Positions 33,101 through 48,100 of a stretch of 64,000 bases of DNA are shown in pieces (positions within the stretch are counted from its first letter, which is position 1; every line of letters begins with the position of its first letter). The notes beneath the pieces are model-generated. The model saw only the letters and a program-made list of their open reading frames with translations, searched no databases and was not told the origin of the DNA. This stretch comes from Sweltsa coloradensis (Eukaryota; Arthropoda; Insecta; Plecoptera; Chloroperlidae), in assembly GCA_024449915.1 (NCBI GenBank), contig JAMZAV010000051.1, positions 1,798,001 to 1,862,000 on the forward strand, written 5' to 3'. The position numbers were made by a program, and so were the translations under genes.

Positions 33101-36100
33101 TCGTTGTAATGACTTTTGACTGTAGTAACTAGTAAGGAATTAATACAATTGGTGAGGAAAAGGCCAACCGACTAATTTGTAGTTTAGATTGGAGAAGGTT
33201 GACAGGTTATAAAAGGCAGGTAATAGTACAGATAGACTCATATGGAACAGTACTAAAGAAGTGCAAGGATACCATCTACCAGACCTACTTTTTCCAATAC
33301 TGACACATACAACGGAGACAAGGAAAATGACAACAGTTGATGAGAGCCTTGATCAAGCTGTAGATATGAAGTTTTTGAGAAGCATTGAAACCAGATGGGA
33401 CCGAATACGAAATGAGGATATCCGAGATCAAGTAGGTGTGAGGAATTTAATGGAGCGAATTGAAGAGAGAAGATTTGTGGTTCGGACATGTCAAAGGAAT
33501 GGAAAGAACGAGATTGCCGAGAAGGATGATGGAATTGGAAACTCTAGGTAGGAGACCAAGGGGCAGCCCACAACAACGATGGCAGAATAGTGTGAGAAAA
33601 GATGTGGAACAGCAAGAAGGAGACTGGAATGTGGTGGAAGGAGAGGAGTGGTGGCAGGACAGGAGAAAATGGAGGCCTGTCTTCAATGCGGACCCAACGC
33701 AGAGTTGGATGTGGCAACAGATAATGATGAATATAGTCTTACCCTCCAATGGTTGGAAAGGGTCATCTGCTGCACTGAGGCACAACAACGGAACATGGAT
33801 CTTATCAAGTTTATCATGAAGAGTAGCAGCTTCATAATAATCCCACACATCCTTGTAGCCAAACTGCTTTGCGGTATAGTTAGAGTCGAATTCACGAATG
33901 GTTTTACTCTGAAAACATAAGTTAAACTGTTAATTATTTTCATTGATAATATTAATATTGTATTAGTATTGTTAACCAGTCTAAGAGGTACGTAAAACCG
34001 GCAAGTAGAAGACCATTTACTAACTCTAGGTAGCCTAAATTACTGAGTGCTTAGATAACCATGACATACTGTACAGTTTACTAGTAATTATAACTTATAG
34101 CTACAAAACTTATGGATAAAATGTAGATGGAACATAATGTTATACATTATTAGAACGGAAAGTTTGAAACAACTAAAGGGATCTGAAAACATAAGTGTGG
34201 TGAGGAACTAACTATTTAAATGATATGAACCAATCATGAATGCTTGATTAATCACGATTTAGACAAAGTGGGGAGAAGGTGACGATGTTTTGTATGGATT
34301 GACAAGAGTTGAATAAGAAGTGGTATGCTGTCAGTGTCCGTGAATAAATCAATACAGTTTAGTATTGAACTCGCCATGTTTTTCCATTCCATCGTAGTGT
34401 TGAACAGTTCTAGGAATAAATTAATGTTTAAATGTACATTCTTGCCACAAGGTCATTAAATAGTGCACTAGTATGATGTGTCTAAATGGCATACATTAAG
34501 GGATAGTTATAGTCAGTCGTTCTTTCAGTTAGCTTACCTTTTTACTCTTCACTGAAGAAAAACGATTTAAATACAATAATTCAGCTCATCGTTTACAAAT
34601 AGTTGGTGGTTAAGACACTAATTAATATACTAATCATTTCTATAATACTGTTCAATGTTATTCCCATAACAGAATCATTTAATAAACCTGTGCTGCAAAT
34701 GTACCTTGGTCAGGATGTGAAAAGACAAGATCACACTAGCATAATCATTGACTGGCATAGCAAGACTACCCAAGTAAAATCTTATATTTATGAATCGGTT
34801 AAGTTTTTTCTACACACCGCATGACGTGTCGTAGAATTTTGAAGGATTTTAGAAGACATTGTTTATGTTTTATATGCCGATTAAATGGCAAATTGGATAC
34901 CTAGCTTACTTCAACAAACAAACAGTTCATGCAGCTAGGTTAAAATATTTTTGTAATTCATCATTAACAAAATCATTGCACAAAAGGTACCCTAGATTTT
35001 AAATATGACCAAAAAATAAATTTAATTACGTAAGATAGGCCTACAATTTCAACTAAATGCCTTTATAATGGCAAAATGGTGGATACGACTGCTGATATAC
35101 CAGGCCACAGATTGTTGTAGTAGCCTATTGTTTATTCTTATGCAATGATAATTACCTGAAGAACCAGCTCCAGATCTTCTACACCTATTGACAAGTTGTT
35201 TTTTAACCCTATAAACATAGAAAGCATAAATTGTAGAGCGCAACACCTGTGCTAGTACTGTACTTGGTCATCGCTGCCCAGTGCCCACCAACACATTTTT
35301 AACACTTGGCTCAACAAGCACAAATCTTGATCAATATTTCGTAACATACAGTGAATTTATTTATGAACTTAAAGGGGCTAAAAACCCAAAAAATATTTTT
35401 TACACGTGATCTATAGCACAATACTACACTAAAATGACCGTTCAAAAAATTATATCTTGTAACTGTGTTTTAATTTTTTTGATCCAGAAATTAGCGAAAA
35501 TTGGTGCTCTGGGACATTTCTTAAATCGGATTTAACCTGCTTCGTTTTTGTTCCACATTGATACTTAAGCATCGTACCAATCTTAAATGCCCCATTATAC
35601 CATCGTGTCTTGAAACTGTGCTCAAATATGATCTCAAACACGCAAAATATGCATTCCAAAATCACACCCCATCTTGGTAATCAGCATATTTTGACCGAAC
35701 CAATTGCCCAAATTACAAAACAAATACAATAGAGAATTTACAGAAAAGCTGAAGAGTACGTCAATAATGGCCAAATTTTTTGGATCAAAATCCTCCAAGG
35801 TCACGGGGCATCAAGATCGTCCCCATGTTATTTCTTATGGGAGATTTTTGCGATGGGACCTAGCTCGAAAAATGTCATGTTGACAATTTTTTGGGAGGTC
35901 ATGGTGGCCCCAATAATTTTTCTGTTAATTTCTAAATTCATAAATATAGTTAGCCTGAATGAAATATATTTTTTGAGTTTAGCGGTTAAAAACCCCTTTA
36001 ACCAGATTATTGAGCGAGCCCAACGAGCGTCTCCACTTGACTCTTATGGGTCGAATGTCTGATTTTTTTTTTTTTTTTTTTTTTTGTTTCTGCTTCGATA

Positions 36101-39100
36101 CAGTCGCACCGTTTTTTGATCGACCTGAAATTTTTGCACGACTAATCGCAATGCATTAAATTCAATTGACATAATTTACTTTTGTTTCACGAGTTCATTC
36201 ATTTAACTAATTCTTACTTCTTCCACGTAATTGATTCGTATAAACCATTGTTCTTTACGTAGTAATAGGCCTATTGGTGTCGTCACGACGTCTGCAGGCT
36301 GGCGTTTATCAAAACGCCTTAGGAAAGTAGGCCTGCTGCCTGCATCACGCAAGTGCAATGTGTGTTGCGGGCAGTGCTCGCTGCAGGGGCTCTAGCACGC
36401 TCGCTGTACATGTTGCAGGCCTCGTATGAGCTGCATTGACAACCAGGGGATTGCGGGTACCATTATTAGCGAAAATAAAATGACTGATCATTTTAACGAA
36501 ATTATCATTGTAACGAAATAAAAGCGGGATCCCCTAGCGTTCGTTGTAATGACTTTTGACTGTAGTAACTAGTAAGGAATTAATACAATTGGTGTGGAAA
36601 AGGCCAACCGACTAATTTGTAGTTTAGATTGGAGAAGGTTGACAGGTTATAATAGGCAGGTAATAGTACAGATAGACTCATATGGAACAGTACTAAAGAA
36701 GTGCAAGGATACCATCTACCAGACCTACTTTTTTCCAATACTGACACATACAACGGAGACAAGGAAAATGACAACAGTTGATGAGAGCCTTGATCAAGCT
36801 GTAGATATGAAGTTTTTGAGAAGCATTGAGACCAGATGGGACCGAATACGAAATGAGGATATCCGAGATCAAGTAGGTGTGAGGAATTTAATGGAGCGAA
36901 TTGAAGAGAGAAGATTTGTGGTTTGGATATGTCAAAGGAATGGAAAGAGCGAGATTGCCGAGAAGGATGATGGAATTGGAAACTCTAGGTAGGAGACCAA
37001 GGGGCAGCCCACAACAACGATGGCAGAATAGTGTGAGAAAAGATGTGGAACAGCAAGGAGAAGACTGGAATGTGGTGGAAGGAGAGGAGTGGTGGCAGGA
37101 CAGAAGAAAATGGAGGCCTGTCTTCAATGCGGACCCAACGCAGAGTTGGATGTGGCAACAGATAATGATGAATATAGTCTTACCCTCCAATGGTTGGAAA
37201 GGGTCATCTGCTGCACTGAGGCACAACAACGGAACATGGATCTTATCAAGTTTATCATGAAGAGTAGCAGCTTCATAATAATCCCACACATCCTTGTAGC
37301 CAAACTGCTTTGCGGTATAGTTAGAGTCGAATTCACGAATGGTTTTACTCTGAAAACATAAGTTAAACTGTTAATTATTTGTCATTGATAATATTAATAT
37401 TGTATTAGTATTGTTAACCAGTCTAAGAGGTACGTAAAACCGGCAAGTAGAAGACCATTTACTAACTCTAGGTAGCCTAAATTACTGAGTGCTTAGATAA
37501 CCATGAGTATGACATACAGTTTACTAGTAATTATAACTTATAGCTACAAAACTTATGGATAAAATGTAGATGGAACATAATGTTAAACAATAAACATTAT
37601 TAGAACGGAAAGTTTGAAACAACTAAAGGGATCTGAAAACATAAGTGTGGTGAGGAACTAACTATTTAAATGATATGAACCAATCATGAATGCTTGATTA
37701 ATCACGATTTAGACAAAGTGGGGAGAAGGTGACGATGTTTTGTATGGATTGACAAGAGTTGAATAAGAAGTGGTATGCTGTCAGTGTCCGTGAATAAATC
37801 AATACAGTTTAGTATTGAACTCGCCATGTTTTTCCATTCCATCGTAGTGTTGAACAGTTCTAGGAATAAATTAATGTTTAAATGTACATTCTTGCCACAA
37901 GGTCATTAAATAGTGCACTAGTATGATGTGTCTAAATGGCATACATTAAGGGATAGTTATAGTCAGTCGTTCTTTCAGTTAGCTTACCTTTTTACTCTTC
38001 ACTGAAGAAAAACGATTTAAATACAATGATTTAAGCTCATCGTTTAATATACTAATCATTTCTATAATACTGTTCAATGCTATTCCCATAACAGAATCAT
38101 TTAATAAACCTGTGCTGCAAATGTACCTTGGTCAGGATGTGAAGAGACAAGATCACACTAGCATAATCATTGACTGGCTTAGCAAGACCCAAGTAAAATC
38201 TTATATTTATGAGTCGGTTAAGTTTTTTCTACACACCGCATGACGTGTCGTAGAATTTTGAAGGATTTTAGAAGACATTGTTTATGTTTTATATGCCGAT
38301 TAAATGGCAAATTGGATACCTAGCTTACTTCAACAAACAAACAGTTCATGCAGCTAGGTTAAAATATTTTTGTAATTCATCATTAACAAAATCATTGCAC
38401 AAAAGGTAGATTTTAAATATGACCAAAACTAAATTTAATTACGTAAGATAGGCCTACAATTTCAACTAAATGCCTTTATAATGGCAAAATGGTGGATACC
38501 ACTGCTGATATACCAGGCCACAGATTGTTGTAGTAGCCTATTGTTTATACTTATGCAATGATAATTACCTGAAGAACCAGCTCCAGATCTTCTACACCTA
38601 TTGACAAGTTGTCTTTAACCCTATAAACATAGAAAGCATAGATTGTAGAGCGCAACACCTGTACTAGTCCTTGGTCATCGCTGCCCAGTGCCCACCAACA
38701 CATTTTTAACACTTGGTTCAACAAGCACAAATCTTGATCAATATTTCGTAACATACATTGAATTTATTTATGAACTAGACCAGATTATTTAGTACTCGGA
38801 AAAATAAGGGCTTAACGGCCATTTGCAATGTGATCAAAATGGATGCAATTTGTTATGAGTTGGGTATGTGTTTGCAAAGCTAGCCAATTGCCACAATAAA
38901 CCTTTCGATTATTTCATATTGTAATTTATCCCACATTTCTAGAACTATCTGGAACTCAAGTGTTCCATTGATCAAACCTAAAGGAATAAGTTGCTGTCCA
39001 ACATTCATACAAGTCTAGCTCTGTGAGTCTCATCAACAAGACCCATGGGCCATTAGATGTAGGGGGGGGGGGAAGGTACTTCAGATACCCACATATTTTA

Positions 39101-42100
39101 CAACACTCTTCCATCAATACTTTCATAACCAGTTCTTAGCACTTCTTGGTCTACCCACAGCAATCCCTCTTAAGTTTGAAGTGAAAAGGACTTGAAAAAA
39201 AAAACTATTTGAATTTTAAAACGTGGAGACTTAAGCCATATAACAAGTCATGCCTAGGAAATTTATCACCAGTTTGAAGTACTACTAGTACACAGAATTT
39301 CGAATTTACCGAGCTCTAATTAACTAGAGTCTACAGTATTTGATTTCTTACCATTACCGGTACTCCATAACCTAATAGTATCTGTTGCTAACACTTGACC
39401 AATTTTTATTTGATTTTTATGCTCAAAACGTATATTTATGATTTCATTTATCTGTTTAAGTAACGCTCTGATTGATTTTGCTTTAAGTAAGTACATACCG
39501 TATATTGCATCATATTTACAGACAAAATTATTCAAATTATTTCAGAAACCAGAATGCATTTGCAATATTTTAAAAAGCACCACTCGTAGAAATATACTTC
39601 AAATAGGCTATGAATAAATTACGGAAGTTCTTATTTGCTAACATGAAAAAAATTGAAATTATTTAACCAAATAATTTGTATGACAGTAACATTATTATAT
39701 ATATAACAGTATAACATTAAAAATGAATGACTTACCTTCGAACTGTATCACAAAGTCCTCCTGCCAAATGCTTATTCAACATGAGATTAACGCCAGGCTT
39801 CTCGATGCTTTTGGTCCCACAGAACACATTCCACGGCACCGATATTATCATGGCCGCACTCAACACTTTACGAGCGCTCTCTTGCTTTGCGGCTAAGAAG
39901 CTCCCCAATATAAGCCTACAAACAAGAGTTCTTAATAACTAATTGAATTGAGTACAAGTAATTACATACATTTTTATTTCATGTATTAGCTGCTGGTAAC
40001 TGGTAGGTATTTGTTGCAGTTTTCAATTATAATTGGATGAGCGAAGCGAAGACTTCAATTTCACGGACCTCCAAAAAAACTAGCTCGGGTGTTTTTTTTT
40101 GTTTGTCTGTTCACTCTCTACCGGGCAAACGGCATATGCGATCTTAATGAAAATTGGAGGGGACCTTCAAAATCGCTGAACTTAGACCTGCCACGTTTTT
40201 GGGTATAATCGAAGAAATACGTATTTCTCATGAATATCGTACTTTTACGACTTTTTCCGATTTTTAGTGCGATATTTTCGTGACATTTGGGACGATTCTG
40301 ACCAAACGGGTGAGGCTACAAAGTTCATATTTTACATGGACATTAAGGTTATGGTGATGTAGAACCTTTTGAAAGTTTAAGTTGGAAAAGTTAGCCAGAA
40401 TCCATAGAAATAAAGGTTTTAATATATGTTTTTTTAGGTATATAATAACAATTAACAAGTAACAATAGAAACTTGACAACAATCACCTACAATGCATTCA
40501 AAAAGCACTTGCAAAAGTAAAGAGATCCCAGGCAAACTAAAAATTTACAAAAAGCTCATCCATCAACGCGACTAAAAAAAGTGTTCGCAAAGTGGCCCAG
40601 TTTAAAATAACTATCATAATGCACAGCAAAACAATATCACAAAATTTCAAGCTTGTTCTAATCATTACCAATGGGCTAATACACTTGAGGCAGTTTTTGT
40701 GCTATATTTTATTTTTACCATGTGGTGTGTGGTACCATCATTGGTGTAGAGCTGTTCAATTTGACTTTATTGACCTTAAATATTGCATGCATGATTTGGA
40801 CAACACCACATCATCACAATAGTAATATGTTACTGACAACATACCTAGAATTAAAGAAGAAAATGAAAGGGGAAAAACAAAACCAGCAATAATCATCGGA
40901 ACTTAAGAGTCTTTTGAGGCTGTGATACCAGAGTTGTAAACTGAGTAGGTCTACCTAACATACTAATAAATCAAGCTGCAATAACTAGGCAAATGAAGAA
41001 TGCCAATATATTTATTAGTCCTTTCCCCCCATGAGTAAGGATGGCATCCTCCATTCCTTCAAAGTGTAGCAAGTCAGAGCAGGTCAATTAATGTTTTAAT
41101 CAATATGCTAACTGTATTAGCTTTCACATTCTTTGGGAAATTATATATTTTACATATAAATTGATCTTCTTTAAAATATATGTTTTGTAACAGAAGTACT
41201 TTATTAAAAAACGATACCATTTTCAGCACATAGGGGAACTGATTCTTTTATACATAACATTAGATACATAACATATAATACAACAGGTCTATGACAACCC
41301 AACCACATAATATGTATGGTCATTAGGTAAAGTACAAAAAATAGCAGAGCTCATTATTGAGATTAAGGTTCCTAGGTCAAGGATCGTCAAAATGCGTAGG
41401 CTGATCACAATGAAAACATCCAGAGAAAATAGTAATTCCGTATCCACAATAATTGCGTACCTCCAAAATAAAATGTAAAAACGTCAATCTAATCTTCCAA
41501 CATATTTGTTCATTTTGCAAGTTCTCTTTAAGACACAATAAATACCAACTCCCGTGATAAGATAAGTACATCTAACAATTCCGTGAAATGCTTTGCCAAG
41601 TCATGAAAATAGAGCACAAGAGCTGAAAACCCTAGCATGTGTTATGTCGATGTGGTTTGTATTGATTATGTGACATCATTTGCCTACAACCTGGGCATTT
41701 CTCACATGAATATTTAATAGTCAGCCACTCACATCAACAGAAGGAAATACAGACTCAAATCCAATATGAACTGGCCCTATATGGCATATATGTGTATTGA
41801 ACTGAACTATAATTTAGAAAACTGTGCTACTCTAAATTATTCAGACATGACAAAAGCCATTAGGCTAGAGAATGTAATTGTTGAGTTCTACATTTGCCTG
41901 GACTTGTTGGACGTTCAAATAGTTCACCGTTCACCTATTCATGGACATGGAAAACACTAAGTTTTCATATTAAATACAAAATGTTATAAGCCTACACTTC
42001 CTTCAATAAATGGATAACTAGGTATCCCACCATAGTCCTTCCAAATTCCTAAAGCTAAATCAGCCAATAGATTTACACTGTTAAATACTGGGACTTTCAT

Positions 42101-45100
42101 TGTAAAACGAATCTGATATTTATTAAGTTAAAACAAGTATTTGTAGCGGTGAATATTTCAAGTTTGTACACTATAAAATAAAAGAGAAGTTACTTAAACC
42201 TACAATATAGTAGTTAGCAGTATTTAATGGAATTAAGCTTAAGAGGGATAGTTAGTCTCATTATCAAAACTACAAGAAATCATCTGTAGAAACCTAAAGT
42301 AAATACATCACAATATAGAATTATATAAGCATGACGAGGGTGGATTAGATAAGAAGGCCTTTAATATTGTATCGTCTTTACTGTTTTAGTAGCTGTTTGT
42401 AGCCGCCAGCCGATTACTAATTTTACATGGGTTATTGTTCATCAATGTAGCTCCTTAAGCAATATACCACAGTACATTGCTGGTTTTGAATGTTTATGCA
42501 TATTTTCCTGAAATCACATTTCAGTTAGTTGCCCATCCTTAACGATTTCAAGATAATTTGACAATGATTTGGTTTGGTTTGGCAATATGCCAAGCACATT
42601 ATATAATCAACTATGACGTAATCTTTAGCGGCTGACGTACATCATACGCAACCATATAGATACCAGACCAATATCAAAAGTTAATGTATTTCCATTCATG
42701 CAAGAACTGGATATCACCAAATACACTAGAACACAAAGTCTAGACATACAGTACTGAGAAGAAAAACAACAGCATCATAATGTGTGTTTTATTTGTCAGC
42801 AATTGCAAAGCATGAGATGCACATATATGTTAGTCAACTCTGGACAGGAAAAAATATAACTTTCCAAGGGTCTGCTTTCTAGCCTAGAAAAAATAAATTT
42901 ATAAATACAAGTAGGCCTATTTCTATTTGTCAGCAAATGTTTTACTCAATCAACAAACTTACCAGCTTTTAACATTTTTCACTCTTATAATGCAAAATGA
43001 AACAAATTATAATTTAAAGTTATTCAACTACTATGTGATTGCATAGAAAAATACCTCCAATAAGTGCAAAATAGACTGCTAGCACCTACTTATGGAAAGG
43101 TTGGTTCAATGCTACTTACCCTCCCATTGAGATGCCAGTAGCTGCCAGAGGAACATCTGGGTACATGCTCTTCACAAAGGTTATCACTTCAGTTAAATCT
43201 TCATTATTTGCAGCACAATATGTTCGTGGAGTCTAGAATATAAACCATTTCACTATTCGTTATATGTAGGGGTCCAGGAAAATAGTTTTATAAAAATTGT
43301 AAATTAGTTTTATGAAATGCCAAAATAGTTTTATGGCTATTTTAACCCTTTACATACAAATGCATATAGGAATTTGGCTTGTTTTCTGGATTTTTTTAAA
43401 CTTTGCCGAACGCAAACATAATAAAATGTAGTGGAAATAGCTTAATTTCATGAAATTAGCGTGAAAAGAACAGAAATAGTGTTATATCGCTTTATGATGG
43501 GAAATCAGGAAAATAGTTTTATGTAGCGTTATATAGCATTTCAGAATTTGATAAAATTGGTGTCAAACTTCATCTAAAACACTAAGCAATATATTTTATT
43601 TATTTGTATTAAAAGTAGTTTTATGGCAAAACGCTAATTCCCTGGACCCCTAGTTAAATGATTCGGACACAATGGGAATGTTACAGTAGATGATGATGTG
43701 AAGGGTCCATTTTAACAACCAATATCACAGGGTAGGATCACATATATATTGGGCCTTCAAAGTCCAACTCGCTACCTTCCCGTGGTTTGGCCTGTAAGTA
43801 GGCGAGTAGTGTATTCCCCAAAACTAAGGGTGAGCTCTGGCCGGTTGGGGTGCGTGTTGCAGAGAGAGCTCTCGCGCAACTTTTTATCACACCTTTCTTC
43901 ATTCACACAGCCTTACTCATATTTATTTTCTTCTTTTACTTTTTTCTTCCCCATACTTGCCGGCCCTCTCTGCAATGAGCACTCCTCCGTTCCCGCCCAG
44001 TTAAACCTATCCTATCCAACATCCTCACTCCTTCCCATTAACCACCCACGACTTCCCTTACGTTCCGCCCTTTGGAGGGAAGAAAACATGGTGGTAATCC
44101 ACAATTATGGAAAAAGAAAATTTGGAAGATTCCAATACACTTGAAATGGGCACTGATAACTCTATTGTTGAGTGCCCTAAAACAACATTAACTAACTAAC
44201 TAACACACTCTTTATTATGCAATGCTGGTAGCGTTAACTGGAGTGGGCCGATTTCCGCAAATATGTTTACGAATGATTTTCCAATTAAACTCACCACTAA
44301 GCTGACTGTAGTCATATGGCTTGGTAAAGTAGACTAGCAACTAATCACATAGTATGCTGATAATATATCAGATTTGGTCTGTATTTTATAACACAACATG
44401 GCCAGGCAAGATAGAGCGAGACACGTATATCTGCTATCGTTTTCAAGGTGTGTGGGCCATGAACGGAACATGTGAATCTCTAAATACCTCTACCTATCTA
44501 CTATAATAATAACTACCTCAACTTAGGCATAGGCCTACTTACACACTGGCACTTCTTGAACAACAGCTTAGTAATACGAGATGTAATATACTCATATTAA
44601 GTACAAATAAAAAGCCTGTATGAGTGAGTGCATACAACAGTTTAATGGGAAACACATGTTGAAGATGATAAGGGACAAAGGCAAGAAAAAATGTATCTGT
44701 ATCATAGATATTGAACACCTATTGTAGGCTAGATTAGCAGTCAGTGGTCCACTTCCGTGACAATTAGAAGCCATCTTGAAATTCCAGTTTCCAGTTTATA
44801 TGTTAAGTAAATGGGAGCAATTTGTAGCCCAAATAGTTCTCAAGATTGCCGCCAGGTTGACAGGTGAGCATTCTAGCCATTAACACCGAATGATTACTAA
44901 ATTCCCTTATGCAATAACTTCGTATTGTTTCTGTTTGTTCAATACCATGCTGCACAAGCTAAAACCATATCAAACAATCCAGTAAAATACTTTATTGCAT
45001 TAAAAAAGCATAAATTAAAACGTCAAATCGCCATCTTGAATTGGGCCGATTGACTCTTCAATTTGCTACGCTCGCGCCTGTGCGGAGGTATTGGAGACTG

Positions 45101-48100
45101 CTAATCTAGCCTACAATAGGAATTTAATATCTATGATCTGTATTGTAGTCCCATGACGTGAAAAAGTGTTCAATCCCACCCCAAACATCTCTGCTAGTTA
45201 CCATTATCTACAAGCCCTTATAGTACAGACTGCTAGAAGGATCAAACCTGGGACTAAATAGTACCCTAAATAGTACTAAATAAAACATAAATACTAATTG
45301 GTAATTATGTTTCACTTTTGGTGTGAACAGCTACAGTAGTTTGTATCAGGGGTACGTCAACGGGTTATTCTATTCTATAAACTGTGTAAAAATCAGTGTT
45401 CTAAAGTGGTGTTGTCTGTAGATGATCTTTTTTGATGATGCAATCGTTTTGATGATGGTTGTGACTTTTACATGCTTTTCTTTCTCTTGGCATATCAGTA
45501 CAGATAGTTTTTGAGCTTAACATACAAAACTAAAAAGATATAGTAAATTAATTAATGTTATCTGTGTTTAATTGATCCCAACATGTTGTGGGTCACAACC
45601 TAAATAAGACATTCAAGTTTATAGTCTTGCCGGCAAGAGTTATCTTTTCTACATCCTCCTCTTGCACTCCAAGATCCAACTTAGACTAAATGTCATGTCT
45701 AATAAATTATAAGCTTTAATTTAAATTAAAAAAATCTTATCTAAAATGGGTATATAATTCAGAATTCTTGAATATGTTTCTATAGAGCACAAGCCACAAG
45801 TCCTGTTAATCATAAAATTAATTATGTTTACAATTTGAACTATGGAACAATGATGTAGGCCCTATCAACATTGTTAGAAAAATTGTTATCGAGAGGTATA
45901 TAGCCTACATGACATTGCCGATATAGAAGCAGGTATTTGCGGTGTAAATAAAAGCACCATTATCATTTAGCTCTTTTCAGACTCTTGAGCCTTCTTATAA
46001 CAAATTTAACTTTTAACACAAGTTCTTATTTGTACAATTAATGTGAAGCTATACTTTGACCTTAACCTGTATAATTTTGTATGAATCATTCATCATTGTC
46101 ATAACTGCAACATGTTTGAATAAGAGCTTCTGACTAAACTAGGTACTTTTGCTATAAGTTAGCAACAAAGAAATAAAAGGAAATTGCAAATTGCCAGTTG
46201 AGATTTAAGTAGCACTTACTAAAAAGCTATTGTACTACTGTTGCAACTGCAAGCACACTGAAAGCAGTATTTGAAGAGAGCAATTATGATTAAATGGTTA
46301 AACTGTATTGATCATGTGCCAAGACACATAGGGGTACTGGTTATATATGGCCGTGTCCATTGCCACAACACCATATAGTCTACTGTTAAACATTGACTAA
46401 TCGACCGATTATTATTTGCTTTCTTCTATATCCACTAAGGATGATTGTTTAGCCTGTTACATTGGCAATTTACATCTCTACATAAGGGTTTCAATGTGAA
46501 AATAAACACGCCGCTTTCCAAGGACAGAAATTGTGATAGTCTAAATGGTGTACTTTTTGGCTTAGATAACCAAAATGTAGACTCAAGTAATAGGCCCAAT
46601 GGCTATTTTCTATTACTTGTGTTTGAAATCCTCTTCAAAGGCCTGAATTGCAGTGATTATTAAGGAATTTGTATATAAAGGTGCAAATCATATACTTTCT
46701 ATGTAGGCCTTATGTATATTATCTGGGCTTCAGTACAGGTAATCACTAATCACCATATCATTAAATATGTTTGAGGGACCCTGCAACCCCAGTGAGTGTA
46801 TATTTAACAAATGTTAATATTAAACATTAACATTCAGTTCTATAGCCATAGCTTATGTAAGAACTTCATTTAAAATTTCCTAACTTCAATTTGGATTTGA
46901 ACCAAGTTTGAATTAGGTATTAATCCTGTCAAATAAGATCTTATATTGACGTTTGGAGGAAAAAATTGCGATGTCGCTGAATTTTTGCAGAGACCTTCCT
47001 TATATAATACTAATCAACATATTAAAACTCCCCTACAATCGGACTGGAGCTTCGGCCGCCATATTGGAAAATGTCGGCCAAAAAGTGTTGGTTAACGAAT
47101 ATCTCCAAATTGGTTGGAGATAGACAAAATGTTGAAATGGCAAAAATATTCCTCATTCAATTCCCTACAAAAAAGGTGTCTTCTATAGTTTTGGTAAGGG
47201 CAAAGGTTACGTCACAAAATCGTGGTTTATGTGTTGCTTATTGGAATACCAGCTAATTTCCTAATTTTCACGACCAGCATCAAACAATGCCCGGTAAATC
47301 CGTAAGAAATCGATTTAAATACAAAAGGACTTTTGTACGGGGTTCATGAAAGCTTACATTACTATTTTTAAAAATCAGGTCTGCAAAATCGGATTTTGCA
47401 TTTACCCGGAATTTGGGTTTTTCCATTGTTGGCATTTCCTCAAAAATGCCATATTTGACTGTCCATTATTAAGCACTAAATTGCATTAGAGGAAAAAATC
47501 TTTCTAGACACATTGAAATGACTTAAATAATGATCCGATTACAACCAAAGTTTAAATCCAATATGGCTGAAGTTCCTAATATTCACAATATGAATACTGT
47601 TTTTGTGCTGTTTTTACACTCTTTTTGTTACATAATTCACTTTGATTTTGTGGATATTAGGAATTAGCAGCCATATTGGATTTAAACTTTGGTTGTAATC
47701 GGATCATTATTTAAGTCATTTCAATGTGCATAGAAAGATTTTTTCCTCTAATGCAATTTAGTGCTTAATAATGGACAGTCAAATATGGCATTTTTGAGGA
47801 AATGCCAACAATGGAAAAACCCAAATTCCGGGTAAATGCAAAATCCGATTTTGCAGACCTGATTTTTAAAAATAGTAATGTAAGCTTTCATGAACCCCGT
47901 ACAAAAGTCCTTTTGTATTTAAATCGATTTCTTACGGATTTACCGGGCATTGTTTGATGCTGGTCGTGAAAATTAGAAAATTAGCTGGTACTCCAATAAG
48001 CAACACACAAACCACGATTTTGTGACGTAACCTTTGCCCTTACCAAAACTATAGAAGACACCTTTTTTGTAGGGAATTGAATGAGGAATATTTTTGCCAT

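Larger units (their letters stand above)
32683..36011. repeat. Duplicated ABHD3 block, proximal copy
   Basis: It is collinear with 36141-38791 apart from small substitutions, indels and a TTAA element (35373-35997) present only here. It contains a Tigger end, a LINE fragment, exon 7 and the frameshifted exon 6. The right limit is set by the shared word CCAGATTATT, which follows the TTAA element here and follows TGAACTAGA directly in the other copy. Confidence 0.9.
36141..38791. repeat. Duplicated ABHD3 block, distal copy
   Basis: The second copy of the roughly 2.65-kb block in direct orientation. It lacks the TTAA element and about 29 bp present near 34590-34620 of the other copy. It carries intact exons 6 and 7. 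Confidence 0.9.

Noticed and set aside
33460..33819. Plus-strand frame reading through LINE and the exon 7 duplicate
   Set aside because: The part beyond about 33710 is antisense to an ABHD3 exon; only the LINE part is meaningful.
39727..39942. 71-residue plus-strand frame
   Set aside because: It is antisense to ABHD3 exon 5.
43749..44144. 131-residue frame as a gene
   Set aside because: It lies in a retroposon end, is Pro/Ser-rich and has no recognisable domain.
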